A stretch of 64,000 nucleotides of DNA from JAGPUQ01 sp050179115. Its GTDB lineage: Bacteria; Pseudomonadota; Gammaproteobacteria; Pseudomonadales; Porticoccaceae. Positions 60,226 to 64,000 of the stretch are shown piece by piece. The notes beneath the pieces are model-generated. The model was not told the DNA's origin. It did not search any database and worked only from the letters and a program-made list of their open reading frames with translations. The position numbers and the translations under genes were made by a program. Each line of letters starts with the position of its first letter. Within the stretch, counting starts at the first letter, position 1. The DNA lies in the NCBI GenBank assembly GCA_050179115.1, contig JBFXFL010000006.1, forward strand, positions 1-64,000, in the 5' to 3' direction.

Positions 60226-62228
60226 TGCCAGTCCGGATGCCTGCCGGCCGGCCAGTGGTTCAGGCCGTGGTCATAGACGTAGCTGGCGCCCTGATAGTAG
60301 GCAATCGCGCGCTCGAACTCGGTGTCGGGCACCACCGGCCGCGCCACCTCGGGCGCAGCGCTTTCCGGATTGCGCTGCCGCTCCAGGTGGCGATTGGGTG
60401 AAAGGATCGACAGCACCCCCGTCCGGTAAAGCCCCAGGCTTTGGTAGGTGCTGATCAGCGCGCGGCCCGCGCCGGGCGGCTCGGCCAGGATATCCTTGCC
60501 GAAAAACGCCGACGCGTAGTCCAGATGCAAGAGCGCCAGCAGCGTGGGCGCAACATCGATCTGGCTGGCGACGGTATCGATCCGCGCCGGAGCAACACCC
60601 TTGCCGTAGATCATCAGCGGAATACGGTAGTGCTCCAGGGGCAGCGCGACCTTGCCGGCGCTGCCCGCGCAGTGATCCGCGACCACCATGAACACCGTGT
60701 CCTTGAACCAGGGTTTGGCGCGCGCGGTTTCGAGCAGATGGCGCAGCGCCCAGTCGGTGTACTTGACCGCGCCCTCGCGCCCGCTCCCCGAGGGGATGTC
60801 GATGCGGCCGCCGGGATAGGTGTAGGGACGGTGGTTGGACGTGGTCATCAGATGGAAGAAGAACGGTCGCCCGGCGGCGTGGGCCTGATCGGCCGCATCG
60901 AGTGCAACGTCGTAGAGGCCCTCATCCGCCACGCCCCAGGCGTTGCTGAAACCGGTCTTCTCCCCGGGCATGCTGGACTGGTCGATCACCGCGTAGCCAT
61001 TGCCGGAAAAGAACGTATTCATGTTGTCGAAATAGCCGTGGCCGCCGTAGATGAACCGGGTATCGTAACCCTGATCCCGCAGCACATTGCCGAGCGACCA
61101 GAGCCCGCTTTCCCGGCCCAGGCGCTTGACGATGGACTGTCCCGGCGTGGGCGGAATCGACAGCGTCACCGCTTCCAGACCGCGCACCGTGCGGGTGCCG
61201 GTCGCGAAGAAATTGGTGAACAGCAACGACTGACCGGCAAGCTCGTCGAGAAAGGGCGTGAGTCCATCGCGATTGCCGAATGCGCCCAGGTAGTCCGCGC
61301 TCAGGCTTTCGACCATCACCAGCATGATGTTCTTCGGCGTCGGCGTGCCGGGGTTGTCGATAAAGCGGCGGATGTCGTAGATCGCCGCGGCCTCCCCGGA
61401 CACGACGGCTTCTTCAACCGCGCCCTTCATCAACGCCGAAGCACGCGCATCCGGAAGCCTGATATAGAACTGGGCGTAATCGAGTTCGTTATTGCGAAAC
61501 GCCGCGAGGAATTGATACGGCCCGTTGCGCGCCAGTTCGTTGGCAAAGGTATTAGGCGAAAAATCGTGCAACTCCTGATCGAGGCTCACATAGGCGAGCG
61601 CGGGCGCGCCCAGGGCGCCCGCCAGCACCGCAAGCCGCAGCGGCCAGCGCGCCGCATTGGCGCGCAGCGGGCGCAGGCTGCTGTCGATACGCGACGCGAG
61701 CATCCAGTAGACCGCGGCGGTGGCGATCAGGATACCGATCAGAATCAGCGCCACCGGATAGGATTCGACGATGTTGTCCGTCACTTCGCGGCGGTACACC
61801 AGATAATCCACCGCAATAAAATTGAAGCGCGCCTGGAATTCGTCCCAGAACAGGAATTCGGCGGCGACGATAAAGCCAAGTCCGTAGAGCGTCACAAACA
61901 CACAACCATGCACCCAGTAGCGGTTGGCTCTCGAATACCACCAGCGGTCGGGAGCCAACACGGCATAGAGCGCCACCGGCAGCAGTGCATAGGCGTAAAA
62001 CGCCAGATCGTAAACCGTGCCGATGGCGAAGATGCCCATCAGGGTGCTCGCGTCCCGGGGCAGATCGCCAAAGGCCAGCACCAGCAGGCCCGCGCGCGTG
62101 GCCGCGAAATAGCCGAGCGCGACGACCAGCATCCAGCCGATGATGCCGAAGCGGCCGGCGCCCGCGGCCGGACCGGGTGGGGTCGGCGCGGACAGGGAGA
62201 AATCGCGATCAGAATCGATATCAGGCAT
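60222..62228 (-). CDS. LTA synthase-family sulfatase/phosphotransferase (second)
   Basis: The 668-residue product (start ATG 62228; a GTG at 62285 is possible) has about five N-terminal membrane helices and a periplasmic sulfatase-fold domain: VMVESLSADYLGAFG with the metal Glu, FFATGTRTVRGLEA with the candidate catalytic Thr, YGGHGYFDNMNTFF and VVADHCAGSAGK with Asp-His. It differs from its operon partner at the nucleophile region (RTVRG against HTHQS), so the two probably have different substrates. First gene of the LTA2-PAP2-LTA1 unit. A role in phosphoglycerol or phosphoethanolamine decoration of an envelope glycan is an inference. Confidence 0.9.
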   Translation of the reverse strand: MPDIDSDRDFSLSAPTPPGPAAGAGRFGIIGWMLVVALGYFAATRAGLLVLAFGDLPRDASTLMGIFAIGTVYDLAFYAYALLPVALYAVLAPDRWWYSRANRYWVHGCVFVTLYGLGFIVAAEFLFWDEFQARFNFIAVDYLVYRREVTDNIVESYPVALILIGILIATAAVYWMLASRIDSSLRPLRANAARWPLRLAVLAGALGAPALAYVSLDQELHDFSPNTFANELARNGPYQFLAAFRNNELDYAQFYIRLPDARASALMKGAVEEAVVSGEAAAIYDIRRFIDNPGTPTPKNIMLVMVESLSADYLGAFGNRDGLTPFLDELAGQSLLFTNFFATGTRTVRGLEAVTLSIPPTPGQSIVKRLGRESGLWSLGNVLRDQGYDTRFIYGGHGYFDNMNTFFSGNGYAVIDQSSMPGEKTGFSNAWGVADEGLYDVALDAADQAHAAGRPFFFHLMTTSNHRPYTYPGGRIDIPSGSGREGAVKYTDWALRHLLETARAKPWFKDTVFMVVADHCAGSAGKVALPLEHYRIPLMIYGKGVAPARIDTVASQIDVAPTLLALLHLDYASAFFGKDILAEPPGAGRALISTYQSLGLYRTGVLSILSPNRHLERQRNPESAAPEVARPVVPDTEFERAIAYYQGASYVYDHGLNHWPAGRHPDWH

Positions 62229-62411
62229 GGGCGAGAGCGTCGGTAAGGGGTTGGAGCGCGGACGGGCCGCGAGGTACGGCAGCACGCCGCATCAAGGCGG
62301 ATGCGGTGTTACTGCGATGCAGGACATCAATCTATGCAACACGAATTAACGCAAGGTTAAGCCTAAAGCGCATTTTATGGTCCTCGACTTTCCTCGAAAC
62401 AGCCCGCTGCG

Positions 62412-62766
62412 ATGTATCTGGCGCTGGCGGCGCTGCCGATGCTGCTTTCCGGCGGTCTGACCTTGCACAGGCCCTATAGTTTCCATTTCAATGCCTTCGT
62501 CTCGAATTTCATCTCCACGTCCGGCGACATGACCTTCCGGGGGTCCGACCAGTTGCCGGTGGTCAGCCGGGCTGCGGGTCCGGCAGTCCGCGCTGGTGGT
62601 GCGGTTCGGGCCGACTGCCCAGCACGCCGACCTGCGGACCACCAACGGCGGTAAGCCGCTCGACGGTCGGGGTTTCGGCGATTTTCTGCCCCTGGTAAAA
62701 GCCGCGTTGGCGCATGCCAACGGCTTTAGGATCCGCCCGCACGGAGCAAAACCTGGTGGCGGCTGA
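62412..62766 (+). pseudogene. Possible frameshifted small exported protein
   Basis: The frame from an ATG at 62412 starts like an exported protein (MYLALAALPMLLSGGL, then SFHFNAFVSNFISTSGDMTF) but runs into low-quality sequence and stops at 62654. Another frame, shifted by one base, carries a more protein-like end (VVRFGPTAQHADLRTTNGGK, PLDGRGFGDFLPLVKAALAH) to a TGA at 62766. This suggests one gene broken by an indel near 62550-62590, or an assembly error. I do not recognise the family. The spacer 62229-62411 is AT-richer than the rest and has a TTAAC/GTTAA inverted repeat at 62346-62360. Confidence 0.35.
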
Positions 62767-62845
62767 TCGCCGTCACTGGCCGATCAATGCGCGCAGGGTA
62801 TGATGGGCCGGTTGCGCCCGGACGCCGCTCAGGAGATGTATCGCC

Positions 62846-63919
62846 ATGCCCCCACTGTCCAAATCCCGGTTGCTCCGTCTTGCCATAGCGCTGGGGCTCG
62901 TCGGTGGTCTGGTCTGGGGCTGGAATAGGCATACCGCCGCTGTCGCCGAGCCCTGGATCGCCAGCGGCAACGGCCGCATCGAGGCAACCGAGATCGATAT
63001 CGCCACCAGAACGCCGGGGCGAGTGGCCAGCATCCTGGTCGATGAAGGCGATTTCGTCAGTGCCGGGCAGACTCTCGCGGAGATGGATACCGCCGTGCTG
63101 GCAGCCCAGTTGCGCGAAGCGCAAGCCGGCCTGCAGCGCGCCCGCATCGGAATCGAGACCGCGCAAAGTCTGGTGATCCAGCGCGCGGCCGAACAAACGG
63201 CTGCCCAGGCGCTGGTGGCCCAGCGCGAAGCTGAGCGCCGGGCCGCCCAGCAGCGTTTCGGCCGTTCCGAGAATCTGGCGCGCCGCGACGCCATCTCCGA
63301 GCAGACCCTCGACGACGATCGCGCCCGCACCGAGGGCGCGCGGGCGGCGGTGGCGGCGGCCCAGGCCCAGGTGGCCGCCGCGGCAGCTGCCATCGGCAAC
63401 GCCCGCGCCCAGGTGGTGGCGGCGCAAGCCCAGGTCGCGGCCGTCGAGGCCACCATCGAGCGCATCCAGGCCGACCTCGCCGACAGCGTCCTGAAGGCGC
63501 CGCGCGACGCCCGCGTCCAGTACCGGGTGGCGCAGCCGGGCGAAGTTCTGCCGGCGGGCGGGCGGGTGCTCAATCTGGTCGACCTGAGCGATGTCTACAT
63601 GACTTTCTTCCTGCCCACCGCGGCGGCGGGGCGGGTGGCGCTCGGCGCCGAGGTGCGCTTGGTGCTCGATGCCTTGCCCCAGCACGTGATGCCCGCGCGC
63701 GCCACCTATGTCGCCGACGTCGCCCAGTTCACGCCCAAGACCGTGGAAACCGATGAGGAGCGGCTGAAGCTCATGTTCCGCATCAAGGCCCGGATCGAGC
63801 CGGAACTGCTGAAAAAACACATCCGCCAGGTCAAGACCGGCCTGCCGGGGGTTGCCTATGTACGCCTCGACCCGAGCCTGGATTGGCCGGAGCGGTTGGC
63901 GGTGACCTTGAGGCCTTGA
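62846..63919 (+). CDS. HlyD family membrane fusion protein (YhiI-like)
   Basis: The 357-residue product has a membrane anchor (about 8-26), a biotinyl-lipoyl half-domain (GRIEATEIDIATRTPGRVAS, VDEGDFVSAGQTLAEMDT), a long Ala/Gln-rich coiled coil (about 84-215), the second lipoyl half (LADSVLKAPRDARVQYRV) and a beta-barrel domain with FTPKTVETDEERLKLMFRIK. This last stretch resembles YhiI-type adaptors that go with RbbA-like ABC ATPases. The next gene should then be an ABC transporter; the window ends 81 bp later. Confidence 0.9.
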   Translation: MPPLSKSRLLRLAIALGLVGGLVWGWNRHTAAVAEPWIASGNGRIEATEIDIATRTPGRVASILVDEGDFVSAGQTLAEMDTAVLAAQLREAQAGLQRARIGIETAQSLVIQRAAEQTAAQALVAQREAERRAAQQRFGRSENLARRDAISEQTLDDDRARTEGARAAVAAAQAQVAAAAAAIGNARAQVVAAQAQVAAVEATIERIQADLADSVLKAPRDARVQYRVAQPGEVLPAGGRVLNLVDLSDVYMTFFLPTAAAGRVALGAEVRLVLDALPQHVMPARATYVADVAQFTPKTVETDEERLKLMFRIKARIEPELLKKHIRQVKTGLPGVAYVRLDPSLDWPERLAVTLRP

Positions 63920-63977
63920 GTCTTGAAACCGCAAGTCTTGACGCCTTGAGACCTGCAGCCAGGTGAGTCCTGACACC

Positions 63978-64000
63978 ATGCGCGCCGTGCCCGCAGACCC
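63978..64000 (+). CDS. Possible start of the next gene, cut by the window edge
   Basis: An ATG at 63978, 58 bp after the HlyD stop, opens MRAVPAD before the window ends. By analogy with other YhiI-type loci an ABC transporter would be expected here, but seven residues cannot show that. AGGTGAG lies 11 bases upstream. Confidence 0.25.

Noticed and set aside
60441..62246. A 601-residue plus-strand open frame opposite the second LTA-synthase-type gene
   Set aside because: Composition is dominated by Arg, Gly, Ala and Val, as expected for the reverse of a GC-rich gene; the minus-strand protein has all catalytic motifs.
63905..63960. Short repeats of GTCTTGA and GCCTTGAG after the HlyD gene
   Set aside because: Units are too short and irregular to be a repeat array; likely chance or local slippage.

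Overview
The window is a GC-rich stretch of bacterial chromosome, almost wholly coding, with the gene content and order of a gammaproteobacterium. The diagnostic blocks are ftsY-ftsE-ftsX-rpoH, rpmB-rpmG, radC/coaBC-algC-argB-slmA, pyrE/crc, rph/yicC, rpoZ-spoT, argH/algZ-algR-hemCDXY, nudE/yrfG-hslR-hslO-pckA, and mrcA/pilMNOPQ-aroK-aroB. A Crc-type protein, the AlgZ/AlgR pair and the long membrane-anchored AlgC resemble the Pseudomonas side of the class. I cannot place the order or genus from sequence alone. No rRNA, tRNA, CRISPR array, insertion sequence or prophage was seen.

Layout: 1-1080 is the 5' part of a membrane glycosyltransferase-like gene running off the left edge, preceded by a decayed copy of the argH 3' end. 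Two tiny membrane proteins follow. 2.1-7.6 kb (minus strand) carries DUF423-trmB-TIGR02444 and ftsY-ftsE-ftsX-rpoH. 7.6-16.3 kb holds rsmD, coaD, mutM (apparent CTG start), rpmB-rpmG, radC, coaBC-algC-argB-slmA. 16.2-23.7 kb holds a DUF4124 protein, pyrE, crc, rph, yicC-gmk-rpoZ-spoT-ridA. 23.8-26.7 kb is an accessory-looking block: a FrnE-like DsbA protein, a luciferase-like monooxygenase and an alpha/beta hydrolase. 27-34.5 kb is argH, algZ-algR and hemC-hemD-hemX-hemY. 34.6-42 kb is pckA, hslO, hslR, yrfG, nudE, cysQ and mrcA. 42.2-51.6 kb is pilMNOPQ-aroK, aroB, hemE and an HD-GYP protein with broken metal ligands. 51.6-57 kb has psd, rsgA, orn, an acyl-CoA dehydrogenase, a desaturase-like membrane protein and a peroxiredoxin. 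57.2-62.2 kb is a minus-strand operon of two LTA-synthase-type phosphotransferases around a PAP2 phosphatase, interrupted by a 100-N assembly gap. The right edge has a possible broken gene and a HlyD-type membrane fusion protein.

Most of the window is housekeeping: division (FtsEXY, SlmA), heat shock (RpoH, Hsp33, Hsp15), heme (HemCDEXY), shikimate (AroKB), arginine (ArgBH), cell wall (PBP1a), type IV pili, and stringent response (SpoT, Gmk, RpoZ). I found no complete new system. The best leads are the non-ATG mutM start, the degenerate HD-GYP protein, the argH remnant beside a variable glycosyltransferase, the LTA-PAP2-LTA envelope operon, and the oxygenase-hydrolase pair.
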